DNA from: Streptomyces coryli
GTDB lineage: Bacteria; Actinomycetota; Actinomycetes; Streptomycetales; Streptomycetaceae
DNA: 42,928 nt
Assembly (NCBI RefSeq): GCF_011044975.1
Contig: NZ_JAAKZV010000042.1
Coordinates: forward strand, 1-42,928
Reading direction: 5' to 3'
The number at the start of each line of letters is the position of its first letter. Position 1 is the first letter of the stretch. A program made the translations under genes and the position numbers. Under the pieces are notes generated by a model. The model ran no database searches. It saw only the letters and a list, made by a program, of their open reading frames with translations, and was not told where the DNA came from. Shown in pieces: positions 6,837-15,650 of the stretch.

Positions 6837-8317
6837 GCGCAGGCCTCCCTGAGTTCGCGCTTGAGGACCTTGCCGCTGGGGCCGAGCGGCAGATCGTCCA
6901 GGAGCCGCACGATACGCGGGTACTTGTGCTTTCCGAGCCGCTCGCGCGCCCAGTCGGCGAGATCGCCGGGGGTCGCCGCGGCACCCTGGCGCAGCACGAC
7001 GGCGGCGCAGATCTCCTCGCCCCTGGACTCGTCGGGCAGGCCGATGACGGAGACCTGGGCGATGGCGGGGTGCCGGGCGAGGACCTCCTCGACCTCGCGG
7101 GGGTAGACGTTGAAGCCGCCTCGGATGATGAGGTCCTTCTTGCGGTCCACGATGCGCAGGAAGCCGTCCGGGTCGCGGACGCCGAGGTCGCCCGTACGGA
7201 ACCAGCCGTCGACGACCGCGGCGGCGGTGGCGTCCGGGTCGTCGAGGTAGCCGGCGAAGATGTTGTGGCCGCGCAGCACCACCTCGCCGGTCGAGCCGTC
7301 GGGCAGCAGCGCGATCCGCTTGTCGTCGGCGGCGTCGGCGATGCCGGCCTCGACGCCCCAGACGGGGTGGCCGACGGTGCCGGGGCGGCGCCCGGTGGCG
7401 TGCTGGTTGAAGGTGGCGACCGGGGAGGTCTCGGTGAGGCCGTAGCCCTCCAGGATCACCGTGTCGAAGGCCGCCTCGAAGCGCTCCAGCAGCGCCACGG
7501 GCAGCGCCGCGCCGCCGGAGACGGCCACCCGGAGCGCCGCGGGCCTGCGCGGCTCCGCGGCCGCGGCCTCGGTGAGCGCGTGGTACATCGTGGGCACCCC
7601 CATGAAGACCGTGACCTCCTCCTCGGCCAGCAGCCGCAGGGCGCCGGGGCCGGTGAAGCGCGGGGTGAGGACGAGGGTGGCGGCGGCGCGCAGGGCGGCG
7701 TTCATGGCGCAGGACTGCCCGTAGCTGTGGAAGAGCGGGAGGCAGCCGAGGACGACGTCGTCGGGGGTGAGGCCGAGCAGGTCCTGGGCGCAGACGGCGG
7801 CGTTCATGGTCAGGTTGAGGTGGGTCAGCTGCGCGCCCTTCGGCCGCCCGGTGGTGCCGCTGGTGTAGAGGATCGCGGCGATGTCGTCGGGGCGGCGCGG
7901 CTCGGGCAGCGGGAGCGGCGCGCGGTCGGTCCTGACGTCGAGGACGTCGATGCCCACGGCCGCGGCGGCCTCCTCGGCGACCGGGCGCAGCGGCCCGCCG
8001 CTGACGACGGCCGCGCAGCCGCTGTGCCGGAGCACGTACGCCACCTCGTCGGCGACCAGCAGCGCGTGCACCGGGACGACCGTGCCGCCGGCGACCAGCA
8101 CGGCGTAATAAGCGCGCGGGAAGTCGGCGGTGTTGGGCAGCAGCACGGCGACCCGGTCCCCCGGCCGTACGCCCCGGGCCCGCAGCTCGGCGGCAAAGCC
8201 GAGCACCTCCTGCCACAGCTCGCGGTAGCTGATCCGGTCGCCGTCCTCGACGACCGCCGTGCGGTCGGGATGGCGGGTGGCGGAGTCCTGCAGGATGGTG
8301 GCGACGCTCAGCTGCAT
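6833..8317 (-). CDS. Acyl-CoA ligase (AMP-forming, fatty-acid/aromatic-acid type)
   Basis: A 494-residue member of the ANL adenylate-forming family. The P-loop YTSGTTGRPKG spans 151-161; further motifs are YGLTETSP, GWFRTGDLG, IRGGFNVYPREVEE and the C-terminal GPSGKVLKREL with the catalytic lysine K483. The length and motifs fit long-chain-fatty-acid-CoA or aryl-CoA ligases that turn a carboxylate, ATP and CoA into acyl-CoA. I place the start at ATG 8317 because GGGAG lies 7 bp upstream; an in-frame ATG at 8329 is an alternative. It is first in an operon with the downstream carboxylesterase and divergent from a PucR-type regulator, which is the obvious candidate controller. Confidence 0.9.
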   Translation of the reverse strand: MQLSVATILQDSATRHPDRTAVVEDGDRISYRELWQEVLGFAAELRARGVRPGDRVAVLLPNTADFPRAYYAVLVAGGTVVPVHALLVADEVAYVLRHSGCAAVVSGGPLRPVAEEAAAAVGIDVLDVRTDRAPLPLPEPRRPDDIAAILYTSGTTGRPKGAQLTHLNLTMNAAVCAQDLLGLTPDDVVLGCLPLFHSYGQSCAMNAALRAAATLVLTPRFTGPGALRLLAEEEVTVFMGVPTMYHALTEAAAAEPRRPAALRVAVSGGAALPVALLERFEAAFDTVILEGYGLTETSPVATFNQHATGRRPGTVGHPVWGVEAGIADAADDKRIALLPDGSTGEVVLRGHNIFAGYLDDPDATAAAVVDGWFRTGDLGVRDPDGFLRIVDRKKDLIIRGGFNVYPREVEEVLARHPAIAQVSVIGLPDESRGEEICAAVVLRQGAAATPGDLADWARERLGKHKYPRIVRLLDDLPLGPSGKVLKRELREACA

Positions 8318-8476
8318 GGCGGCTCCCATGGGCGGCGAGGGGGCGGTGGCTGCCGCCAGCATCAGCCATCCGGCCCGCCGCGGACCATGTGCAGATGCCC
8401 ATCCCGTACGGGCCCCACCTGGGCAGCAGCACGCGGAGCTTCCCCGGCCGCGGTGCAGCGGCCTAATCTGCGCCCC

Positions 8477-9679
8477 ATGACAGCGACAGGGACGGGCGCG
8501 CCGGCCGAAGCGGAGCGCGCGCTGCGCCGCCGCCTGGCGCAGACGCTGCTCGCGGACATCGACGCGCTCACCGGCCGGGTGGTCGCGGACATCCGCGCGC
8601 ACAGCCAGGCCTACGCCTCCGGGCGCCCGGTCTCGCTCAGCGACCTGCACGGCATCTGCCGGGAGAACCTGGTCCTCGCCCTGGAGGACTTCGGCGAACT
8701 ACCGGCCAGCGCCGGCGACATCACGGCCGCCGCCACCGAGACCGGCCGGCGGCGGGCCGAGCAGGGCATGCCGCTGGCCACCGTGCTGCTCGCGTACCGC
8801 CGCGGCGGCCGGGTGCTGTGGCAGGCCATGACCGAGCCGCTGCGCGGTCGGTCCGCGGCCGAGCAGGATCTGGGCCTGGAGGTGGCCGGGGCGCTCTGGG
8901 AGACCATCGACCGGTTCTCGACGGTGATGTCCGACGCGTACCGCCGCACCCAGCTGGAACTGCACCACCGCCAGGACTCCCGCCGCGGCGCCCTCTTCGA
9001 GGCGCTGCTGGAGGGCCGCGGCAGCGATCCCGCGGTGGCGGCGGACGCGGCCGCGGCCCTGGGCATCCCGCCGCGGGACCGGTACGCGGTGGTCGTCGTG
9101 GACCAGGACCCGGCGGCGCCACCGAATCCGGGTCCGGCGCTGCGCGATGCGGGCATGTGGTCGTTCTGGCGTCCGCGGGCGGAGCGGTATGCCGGTGTCG
9201 TACGGCTCGGCGGCCTGGAACCGGACGAGCTGGCGGCGGTGCTGCGCAAGGAGCTGGGCGGCACCGCGGGGGTCTCGCCGCCGTTCGAGGAGCTGGCGGA
9301 GGCGGATACGGCGCTGCGGCTGGCGGAGCGTGCGCTGCGCACGCTGCCGCCGGGCAGCGGACGGGTGGCGGCGCTGGACGAACGCCTCGTGGAGGCGGTG
9401 CTGACCCGCGACCCGGAGATCGCCGAGCGGCTGCTCTGCCGCTATCTCGACGGCGTGCTGCGCAGCGGCTCCGAGGGCCCGGTGCTGCTGGAGACGCTGC
9501 GGGTGTGGCTGGACGCCGGCTGCTCGGCGTCCCGCGCGGCCGAGCTGCTCTACTGCCACCGCAATACGGTGCTCAACCGGATCGCCAGGGTCGCCGAACT
9601 GACCGGCAGGCCGCAGGAGTCGGGCGAGGCCCGGCTCGGCTGGGCGCTGGCGCTGCGGGCGGCGGAGGTGCCGCGCTGA
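8477..9679 (+). CDS. PucR/CdaR-type transcriptional regulator
   Basis: A 400-residue protein with an N-terminal RsbT-coregulator-like helical region (about 15-165), a central GGDEF-like or ligand-sensing segment (about 195-300), and a C-terminal PucR helix-turn-helix (about 335-390; LLETLRVWLDAG, then ASRAAELLYCHRNTVLNRIARV). The order is typical of PucR family regulators, many of which activate catabolic genes when a substrate is present. It is transcribed away from the acyl-CoA ligase/esterase operon across a 159-bp gap, which suggests local control. The ATG at 8477 is the best start; no strong ribosome-binding site is visible, so the mRNA may be nearly leaderless. Confidence 0.85.
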   Translation: MTATGTGAPAEAERALRRRLAQTLLADIDALTGRVVADIRAHSQAYASGRPVSLSDLHGICRENLVLALEDFGELPASAGDITAAATETGRRRAEQGMPLATVLLAYRRGGRVLWQAMTEPLRGRSAAEQDLGLEVAGALWETIDRFSTVMSDAYRRTQLELHHRQDSRRGALFEALLEGRGSDPAVAADAAAALGIPPRDRYAVVVVDQDPAAPPNPGPALRDAGMWSFWRPRAERYAGVVRLGGLEPDELAAVLRKELGGTAGVSPPFEELAEADTALRLAERALRTLPPGSGRVAALDERLVEAVLTRDPEIAERLLCRYLDGVLRSGSEGPVLLETLRVWLDAGCSASRAAELLYCHRNTVLNRIARVAELTGRPQESGEARLGWALALRAAEVPR

Positions 9680-9699
9680 CGGTCGCGGCTTGGCCAACG

Positions 9700-9719
9700 G
9701 CTTGGGCCAACGCCCAAGC
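9700..9719 (+). terminator. Short hairpin, probable terminator of the PucR-type gene
   Basis: GCTTGGGC and GCCCAAGC form a perfect 8-bp stem around a CAAC loop, 21 bp after the stop codon. No U-run follows, as is common for streptomycete terminators. Confidence 0.5.
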
Positions 9720-9827
9720 GGGCCGGGGCGGTTCCTGTGCAGCTGCCGCCGGACGGCGCCGCGGGCTCGCTCCGGCGCGGGTGATCAGCCACATTCGGTG
9801 CGAGCCGCCTGACGCCTGGGAGCCCCG

Positions 9828-10691
9828 ATGCCAAGGACAACCCGCCGCACCCTCCACAGCCTCATCCTCGCCGCACTCCTCGCGGTCGGCGCCGTCCCCG
9901 GTACGGCGGGCGCCGCCGCCGAGACCGAGATCGCCTCGATCCCGTCGGTCGGTACGGCGTGGGGGCAGCCCGGCCCGTACGAGGTGAAGGTCGATATCGA
10001 GGTCGCGCACACCTTCTACTACCCGCGGACCATGGGGCAGTCGGGCGAGCGCCACCCGGTGATCATCTGGGGCAACGGCACCGGCGCGGTGCCGGGGATC
10101 TACAGCGACCTGCTGCGCCACTGGGCGAGCCACGGCTTCATCGTGGCCGCCGCCAACACCCCCACCTCCAACTTCGCGATCAGCATGCGCGCCGGCATCG
10201 ACGTCCTGGAGCGCCGCAACGCCGACGGCGCCAGCGCCTTCCACCAGAAGGTCGACCTCGAGCACATCGGCTCCGCCGGCCACTCCCAGGGCGGCGCCGC
10301 CGCCATCAACGCCGCCGCCGACCCGCGGGTGGACACGGCCGTCCCCATCCAGCCGGGGCCGCTCGCCGATCCCGACCGGATGGACGAGCCGGTCTTCTAC
10401 CTGGCCGGGGAGCGCGATCTGACCGTCCCACCGGTGCTGGTACGGGCGTTCCACGACGACTCGGACCATGTGCCGTCCGTCTACGGCGAGATCCGCGGTG
10501 CGGGGCATCTCGGCTCGATCGGGGACGGCGGGGCGTTCCGGGCGCCGGCCACGGCGTGGCTGCGCTTCTGGCTGATGGGCGACGCGAACGCCCGCGCCGC
10601 GTTCTTCGGGCCGCAGTGCGGCTACTGCACGGACACCACGCTGTGGTCGGACTGGCGGCGCAACGCCGGGGCGGAGGCGCTGCCGGGCTAG
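9828..10691 (+). CDS. Secreted alpha/beta hydrolase (lipase/cutinase/chlorophyllase-like)
   Basis: A 287-residue exported enzyme. A signal peptide (MPRTTRRTLH, then a hydrophobic stretch to about residue 30) precedes an alpha/beta-hydrolase core with the nucleophile elbow GHSQGG (S153), a likely Asp in AGERDLTV and the catalytic His in GAGHLGS. The preceding VIIWGNGTGA supplies the oxyanion region. Two cysteines near the C-terminus (CGYC) may form a disulfide. The fold and motifs place it among extracellular lipase/esterase or dienelactone-hydrolase-like enzymes; the substrate is not predictable. Its TAG stop overlaps the TAG stop of the opposing hydrolase gene within the palindrome CTAG, so the two are strictly tail-to-tail. 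Confidence 0.85.
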   Translation: MPRTTRRTLHSLILAALLAVGAVPGTAGAAAETEIASIPSVGTAWGQPGPYEVKVDIEVAHTFYYPRTMGQSGERHPVIIWGNGTGAVPGIYSDLLRHWASHGFIVAAANTPTSNFAISMRAGIDVLERRNADGASAFHQKVDLEHIGSAGHSQGGAAAINAAADPRVDTAVPIQPGPLADPDRMDEPVFYLAGERDLTVPPVLVRAFHDDSDHVPSVYGEIRGAGHLGSIGDGGAFRAPATAWLRFWLMGDANARAAFFGPQCGYCTDTTLWSDWRRNAGAEALPG

Positions 10692-11578
10692 GCCGCTCGC
10701 AGCAGGCCCCGCACCGTGGCCAGCGCCCGGCGCGCCTCCGGGGTGCGTACGGCGCCGGGGTAGACGTGGATGCCGGTCGGTGCGTAATGGAAGCTGCCTT
10801 TGTTCCCCGCCTCGGTCAGGCGGGCGGCGAAGGTGAAGGTGTCCGGGGCGAGGATGTCGCGGCCGCCCTGGAAGAGGTGGACCGGGGGCAGCCCGGCGGG
10901 GTCGGCGTGCAGAGGGCTGAGGCGGGGGTCGCGGAGGTCGTTGCCCGCCGCCCACAACGTGCCCGCGCCGACGAGGCGTTCGGCCTGCAGCATGACGTCG
11001 TGCGGCTGCACCGCGGCGATCCCGGGGTGGGTGAGGGAGAGGTCGAGCCACGGGGCGAGGGCCACCACCTGGCGGGGCGGCGGCAGGCCGCGGTCGCGGT
11101 AGGCGACCGCCTGGCCGACGGCGAGCCCGCCGCCGGCGGAGTCGCCGGCCAGGGTGACGCCGCGGTCGCCCGCCTCGGCGGCGGTCTTCTCGTAGACGGT
11201 CTGCAGGAAGTCGTACGCCTCGTCGACACTGCCCTCCGGCGCGAGCCGGTAGAGCGGGACGGTGACGGTGGCGCCGGTGTCCCGGGCGATGCCCTCCACG
11301 ATCCGCCAGTGGGCGGCCTGGAGCGCGAGGACGTAGCCGCCGCCGTGGGTGTAGATCATGTGGTGGCCGGTCGCGCGGGCGGCGCCGCGGGGCGTGAGGC
11401 GGAGGACCGGGCGGTCGGCGACGGTCGTCTCGGTGATGTCGTACTGGCGGCGCAGTGCGGGCGGGATGGGTGCGGGCTCGGGGTATTCCCGGTTGAAGAG
11501 GTCGACGGGCCCGCGGAGCTGCGCCCGCCAGGTCTTCAGCCGGATCAGCGCGCTGGTGGCCCCCATGGACAGACTCAT
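10688..11578 (-). CDS. HSL-family alpha/beta hydrolase (esterase)
   Basis: A 296-residue cytoplasmic esterase of the hormone-sensitive-lipase group. The oxyanion motif is HGGG at 78-81, the nucleophile is S147 in AGDSAGG, the acid is probably the Asp of GGRDILAP and the base is the His of GIHVYPG near the C-terminus. There is no signal peptide. Family members hydrolyse short-chain acyl esters, and some act on drugs or plant esters. It lies tail-to-tail with the secreted hydrolase and 83 bp from the end of the PrsW-type gene, so its promoter should be in 11579-11661. ATG 11578 is used; ATG 11566 is also in frame. Confidence 0.88.
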   Translation of the reverse strand: MSLSMGATSALIRLKTWRAQLRGPVDLFNREYPEPAPIPPALRRQYDITETTVADRPVLRLTPRGAARATGHHMIYTHGGGYVLALQAAHWRIVEGIARDTGATVTVPLYRLAPEGSVDEAYDFLQTVYEKTAAEAGDRGVTLAGDSAGGGLAVGQAVAYRDRGLPPPRQVVALAPWLDLSLTHPGIAAVQPHDVMLQAERLVGAGTLWAAGNDLRDPRLSPLHADPAGLPPVHLFQGGRDILAPDTFTFAARLTEAGNKGSFHYAPTGIHVYPGAVRTPEARRALATVRGLLRAA

Positions 11579-11661
11579 CCGTCGCTCCTGCTCTCTGTGT
11601 ACGGCACCGCTCGATCCTGCAGCCTTTTGATCGCTGTGACCAGGGGGGATGCCGGACTTGA

Positions 11662-13443
11662 TCAGTCCGCGGAGCGGTCCCGTACGCCGATGCCGTCCTT
11701 GGGGCGGGTCTCGTCCGGTACGGAGTCGGAGTACTCGAAGAAGAGCAGCATCCCGATCGCGGACAGCACCACGGCGGCGCCGCCGAGGCCGACGGCGGTG
11801 CGACTGACGCCGCGGGCCGTGGAACGTCCGGCGCGCACCCGGGCGATCGCACCGGCGCCGAAGCCGAGGGCGGCGGCGCCGAGCGGATAGGCGAGCCAGA
11901 AGAGCTGCATGGCGGCACCGGCGAGGACACCGGCGATGCCGAGGACGAGGGCGGTGGTGGCGAGCGCGTCACCACGACCGGCCGGCTTCGCGAGCGGCGG
12001 CTGAGTCGGCGGCTGCATCGGCGGCGCGGCCCCAGGCCCCGGACCGCCGACCGGCACCGGAACCCAGCGCCCGCGGCGGCTGGCCGCGTAGAGCAGCGCG
12101 GGCCGGATGAGATGGCGCCGCTGGTAGATGGCGTCGAGGTACTGCCGCTCCTGGCGGGCGAGCTCAGGCACCGCCACGGCGCCGTTGACAGCTACGGCGG
12201 GCACCCCTGCGGAGGTGGACTCCCCGCCGGAGGCGTCCGGGGCCGGAGCCGCCTCCCCGAAGTGCTGTGCTCCGCCGGCGTCCGCCCGTGGCACCGCCTC
12301 GCCGAAGGCCTCCGCATGTCCCGCCCGCAGTCGCGCCAGCCTGGTCGCCGCGCGGACGTACGCGTCGTACTCCTTGCCCGCCTGCTTGCCGTGCCAGCCC
12401 GTGATGAACTCGCGGCCCGTGCGGCGCGCCGCGCGGGAGCCCAGGGCGGCTATCTCCATCGGTTCGAGCCAGCCCGCTGCCGCGTAGCGCGGGAGTTGCT
12501 CGCGGACCGCCGCCAGCACCCGCTGCCGGTCCCAGACCGCGAGCCAGATCACGCCGCCCAGCGTCGGCGCGAAGAGCAGCGCGTACAGCAGCATGAAGGC
12601 GGCCTGGTGCACCATCGCGCCGGCGTTCCACAGCGCGTGCAGCAGCATCGCGCCGCCGAGGCCGGCCAGCGGCCACAGCACCCGGCCCGAGCGCCGCCGC
12701 GAGCGCACGGCCAGCGCGATGCCGATGCCGGTCATCGCGGTGAAGAGCGGATGCGCGAACGGCGACAGGGCCCCGCGCGCGAAGAAGATCAGCAGCGCGC
12801 CCGGCGCCTGGCCCTCCTCGTCCCCGGCCTCGTTCACGTCGTCGACGAAGCCGGAGCCGATGTAGAGGATGTTCTCCACGAAAGCGAATCCCGCCGCGGA
12901 CGCGCCCGCCAGCACGATGCCGTCCGTAATGCCGCGCAGCTCCCGCCGCCGGAACCACAGCACCAGCAGCACCACGACGGCCTTGCCGGTCTCCTCCACC
13001 ACCGGCGCCCCGACGATCGCGGTGAGCCGGTCCGCGTCATGCGCGGACACCGGCGACAGGTCCGCGATCTGCACCCGGAACCACGAGTTGAGCAGCATCG
13101 CGGTCAGCGTCGCCGCGCAGGCGCCCCAGGCGAAGGAGAGCACCACATTGCGTACGGGCCCGGGGTCAGGCCGGTCGAGCCACACCAGCCCCCACAGCAC
13201 CAGCGGCACCGGCACCGCGGCAAAAAGCATGCCGCCGATGAAGCCGCCGAGGCCGACCTCGCTCTGCAGCACGTAGAGCGTGGTGGCGCCGGTGGCACAC
13301 AGCACGACGATGAAGAGGACGAGCCAGACCTTGGGACGGCGCCACAAGGCGGGCCGCTTCGGCGGGGCGGCCGGGATGACGTGGTCCATGGGCGGCGCCT
13401 CTGCCTCTGCCTCTGCGGATGAGGGCTGATAGGCCGGGGTCAT
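11662..13443 (-). CDS. PrsW-type intramembrane protease with C-terminal DUF4190-like domain
   Basis: A 593-residue membrane protein. Residues 38-320 form a multi-helix PrsW domain with the family's catalytic-type motifs: EETGK at 150-154, FVEN at 188-191, a His in PFAHPLF near 231 and HALWN at 269. A soluble middle (about 330-490) holds an Ala/Pro-rich linker, and the last 100 residues contain two further helices resembling the small DUF4190 membrane domain. In Bacillus, PrsW cuts an anti-sigma factor; here the substrate is unknown, and no membrane anti-sigma gene lies beside it. The start ATG 13443 overlaps the stop of the upstream small membrane gene (ATGA), so the two are coupled. Confidence 0.85.
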   Translation of the reverse strand: MTPAYQPSSAEAEAEAPPMDHVIPAAPPKRPALWRRPKVWLVLFIVVLCATGATTLYVLQSEVGLGGFIGGMLFAAVPVPLVLWGLVWLDRPDPGPVRNVVLSFAWGACAATLTAMLLNSWFRVQIADLSPVSAHDADRLTAIVGAPVVEETGKAVVVLLVLWFRRRELRGITDGIVLAGASAAGFAFVENILYIGSGFVDDVNEAGDEEGQAPGALLIFFARGALSPFAHPLFTAMTGIGIALAVRSRRRSGRVLWPLAGLGGAMLLHALWNAGAMVHQAAFMLLYALLFAPTLGGVIWLAVWDRQRVLAAVREQLPRYAAAGWLEPMEIAALGSRAARRTGREFITGWHGKQAGKEYDAYVRAATRLARLRAGHAEAFGEAVPRADAGGAQHFGEAAPAPDASGGESTSAGVPAVAVNGAVAVPELARQERQYLDAIYQRRHLIRPALLYAASRRGRWVPVPVGGPGPGAAPPMQPPTQPPLAKPAGRGDALATTALVLGIAGVLAGAAMQLFWLAYPLGAAALGFGAGAIARVRAGRSTARGVSRTAVGLGGAAVVLSAIGMLLFFEYSDSVPDETRPKDGIGVRDRSAD

Positions 13444-13784
13444 CGGCTGCCGCCCGATTCGGCTTCGTTCAGCAGGTCGGGGTGGAGCACGAGGTAGATG
13501 ATGACCGCCAGCCAGATCGCGCTCACGAGCACGCCGATCGCCCCGACGATGATGGCGGCGAGGGCCATCCCGCCGTTGGTGGCCGTGCCCCGCCGCGCCT
13601 GCCGGCGGGCGACGGCGCCGCAGATCACGCCCGCGGCGGACAGCGGCAGCCCGGCGAAGGCGATCAGCCACAGCACCAGACCGGAGATGGAGAACACCAG
13701 CCCGGCGATCCCGAGCCCATTGCGCGCGGGCTCCCGCAGCTGCCAGCTCCAGGGCTGCGGCGGCACACCCCACGAGGCTGTCAT
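13440..13784 (-). CDS. Small DUF4190-like membrane protein, coupled to the PrsW-type gene
   Basis: A 114-residue protein with a short Pro/Trp-rich N-terminus followed by two long hydrophobic helices (about 22-50 and 68-100) separated by a basic loop (ARRQARRG). This is the DUF4190 pattern common in actinobacteria. The same type of two-helix domain appears at the C-terminus of the protease encoded immediately downstream, so the operon holds the domain twice, once alone and once fused. The start ATG 13784 has GGAAGG about 11 bp upstream. The stop overlaps the start of the protease gene. Function is unknown; assembly with the protease or presentation of a substrate is inference. Confidence 0.8.
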   Translation of the reverse strand: MTASWGVPPQPWSWQLREPARNGLGIAGLVFSISGLVLWLIAFAGLPLSAAGVICGAVARRQARRGTATNGGMALAAIIVGAIGVLVSAIWLAVIIYLVLHPDLLNEAESGGSR

Positions 13785-13915
13785 TGACCGCACCCCTTCC
13801 CTGCCTGGATCTACGTCGAACAATTATCCAATACCGGTCACCCACTCCACTCAGCGCTGTGCGCGACCAAGACATCACACTGCTCAGAATCCGAGTAGCA
13901 CCGCACGTGGACGTA

Positions 13916-13962
13916 AAAACGGGTCCCCCGGCGCACATCACACGCGCCGGGGGACCCGTTTT
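13916..13962. terminator. Strong intrinsic terminator (perfect 19-bp stem)
   Basis: The arms 13916-13934 and 13944-13962 are perfect reverse complements (AAAACGGGTCCCCCGGCGC and partner) around a 9-base loop. A-run and T-run edges make the stem an intrinsic terminator in either direction. Flanking ACGTA/TACGT can extend it. It lies 20 bp past the stop of the minus-strand MFS gene and separates that gene from the PrsW operon. Confidence 0.92.
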
Positions 13963-13982
13963 CCTACGTCATCCGCACCCCG

Positions 13983-15470
13983 TCACGGCTGGCCGGCCTT
14001 GACCGGCTCGTCGTCCTCGTCCGTGGTGTCGTGGCCAGGCCCCTCGGCCGGCGCGACGCGCTGCGGGAGGCGGGCCGCCAGGGCGACCGTCACCAGGGCC
14101 AGCGCCGCCGCCACGATGAAGGCCAGCCGCAGGCCGCTGACCTGCGCGGCCGCGGGGGCGGCGCCCGCCTCGATCTCGCTCGTGGTGCGCGCGGTCATCA
14201 CCGTCACCATCAGCGCGGTGCCGAAGGCCGCGGCGACCTGCTGCAGGGTGCCGAGCATCGAGCTGCCGTGGGAGTACAGCTGCGGGGGCAGCGCGCCCAT
14301 GCCGAGCGAGAAGAGCGGGGTGAACGTCGTCGCCAGGCTCACCATGAGCAGCACGTGCAGCCCCAGGATCTGCCAGTACGGCATGTCCATCGAGATCTGC
14401 GTGTAGCCGACCAGCGCGATCACGATGCCGATCGAGCCCGGCAGCACCAGCGGCCGACTGCCGACGCGGTCGAAGATCTTGCCGACCTGCGGCCCCAGCA
14501 CACCCATCGCCAGACCGCCCGGCATCACCAGCAGGCCGGTCTCCAGCGGGCTGAGCCCGCGCAGGTTCTGCAGGTAGAGCGGCAGCAGGATCATCGCGCC
14601 CATCATGGTCAGGAACCCGATGGACATGAGCGCCAGCGACAGCGCGTACGTGCCGTGCCGCAGGGTGCGCAGGTCCATCAGCGGCGTGCCGCCCCGCTGC
14701 AGCTTGAGCTGCCGCAGCACGAAGATCCCGATCATCAGCAGCCCGGCGACGCCGATGCCGATGCCGAGCGCGCGCTTGTCCTCGCCCTCGCCGAAGAGGC
14801 TCAGGCCGTAGACCAGACCGCCGAAGCCGAGCGCGGCCACGCCGACGCTGAACCAGTCGATCTCGCTGACCTGCGGCTCACCGATGTTCTCGACCTTGCG
14901 CAGACCGAAGTACGTGACCAGCGCCGCGATCGGCAGCACCACGACGAACAGCAGCCGCCAGGAACCCATCTGCAGGATCACGCCGGACACGGCGGGGCCG
15001 AGCGCGGGCGCCACCGAGATGGCGAGGGTGACGTTGCCCATCACGCGGCCGCGGTCCTGCTCCGGTACGACGACCATCAGCGTGGTCATCAGCAGCGGCA
15101 TCATCACCGCGGTGCCCGCGGCCTGGATCACGCGGCCGACCAGCAGCACGGAGAAGAGCGGCGCGACGGCGCACAGGACCGTACCGACGAGGAAGATCCC
15201 CATGGCTATGCCGTACGCCTGCTTGGTGGTCACCCGCTGCAGGAACCAGCCGGTGACCGGAATCACAGCGGCCATGGTGAGCATGAAGACGGTGGACACC
15301 CACTGCGCCGACTGCTCGGTGACGTCCAGCGACTCCATCAGCCGCGGGATGGCGTTGACCATGATGGTCTCGTTGAGGATCACCACGAACGTGGCCAGCA
15401 CCAGCAGCCGCACCACCAGCGGCGTGCGGCCCGGTTTCGCGAGCGTGGGTTCCGGGGTCGCAGCAGACAC
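13983..15470 (-). CDS. DHA2-family MFS multidrug transporter (14 helices)
   Basis: A 495-residue drug:proton antiporter with about 14 hydrophobic segments. DHA2 signatures include the helix-1 FVVILNETIMVNAIPRL block (motif D1-like), the loop GRVIQAAGTAVMMPLL (motif B) and the antiporter motif C-like SVAPALGPAVSG. Pumps of this group export antibiotics, dyes or disinfectants and resemble LfrA/LmrB-type exporters; the substrate is not predictable. The GTG at 15470 is preceded by GGAG with good spacing. The C-terminus is acidic. The 180-bp gap to the kinase gene should hold its promoter, and a perfect terminator follows the stop. No local regulator is adjacent. Confidence 0.9.
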   Translation of the reverse strand: MSAATPEPTLAKPGRTPLVVRLLVLATFVVILNETIMVNAIPRLMESLDVTEQSAQWVSTVFMLTMAAVIPVTGWFLQRVTTKQAYGIAMGIFLVGTVLCAVAPLFSVLLVGRVIQAAGTAVMMPLLMTTLMVVVPEQDRGRVMGNVTLAISVAPALGPAVSGVILQMGSWRLLFVVVLPIAALVTYFGLRKVENIGEPQVSEIDWFSVGVAALGFGGLVYGLSLFGEGEDKRALGIGIGVAGLLMIGIFVLRQLKLQRGGTPLMDLRTLRHGTYALSLALMSIGFLTMMGAMILLPLYLQNLRGLSPLETGLLVMPGGLAMGVLGPQVGKIFDRVGSRPLVLPGSIGIVIALVGYTQISMDMPYWQILGLHVLLMVSLATTFTPLFSLGMGALPPQLYSHGSSMLGTLQQVAAAFGTALMVTVMTARTTSEIEAGAAPAAAQVSGLRLAFIVAAALALVTVALAARLPQRVAPAEGPGHDTTDEDDEPVKAGQP

Positions 15471-15650
15471 GACAAGCTCCTAGCTGAGGTTTCTGGTCGC
15501 AGTCGCCTCACAGCCAGGGGGCCGCCGGCGCGGACGTCGGTTGGTTACACGAGTGCAGACCGACGCTTCTGCCATAACTCATCGGTCGGCCCGGATGCTT
15601 CCTTATCCGCGTTCGATTCTCCACGCATTTTCCGGCGGCACCGACCACTC

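Noticed and set aside
6926-8476. Long plus-strand open frame opposite the acyl-CoA ligase
   Set aside because: It is antisense to a well-supported gene and has Gly/Arg/Asp-rich low-complexity content typical of high-GC shadow frames.
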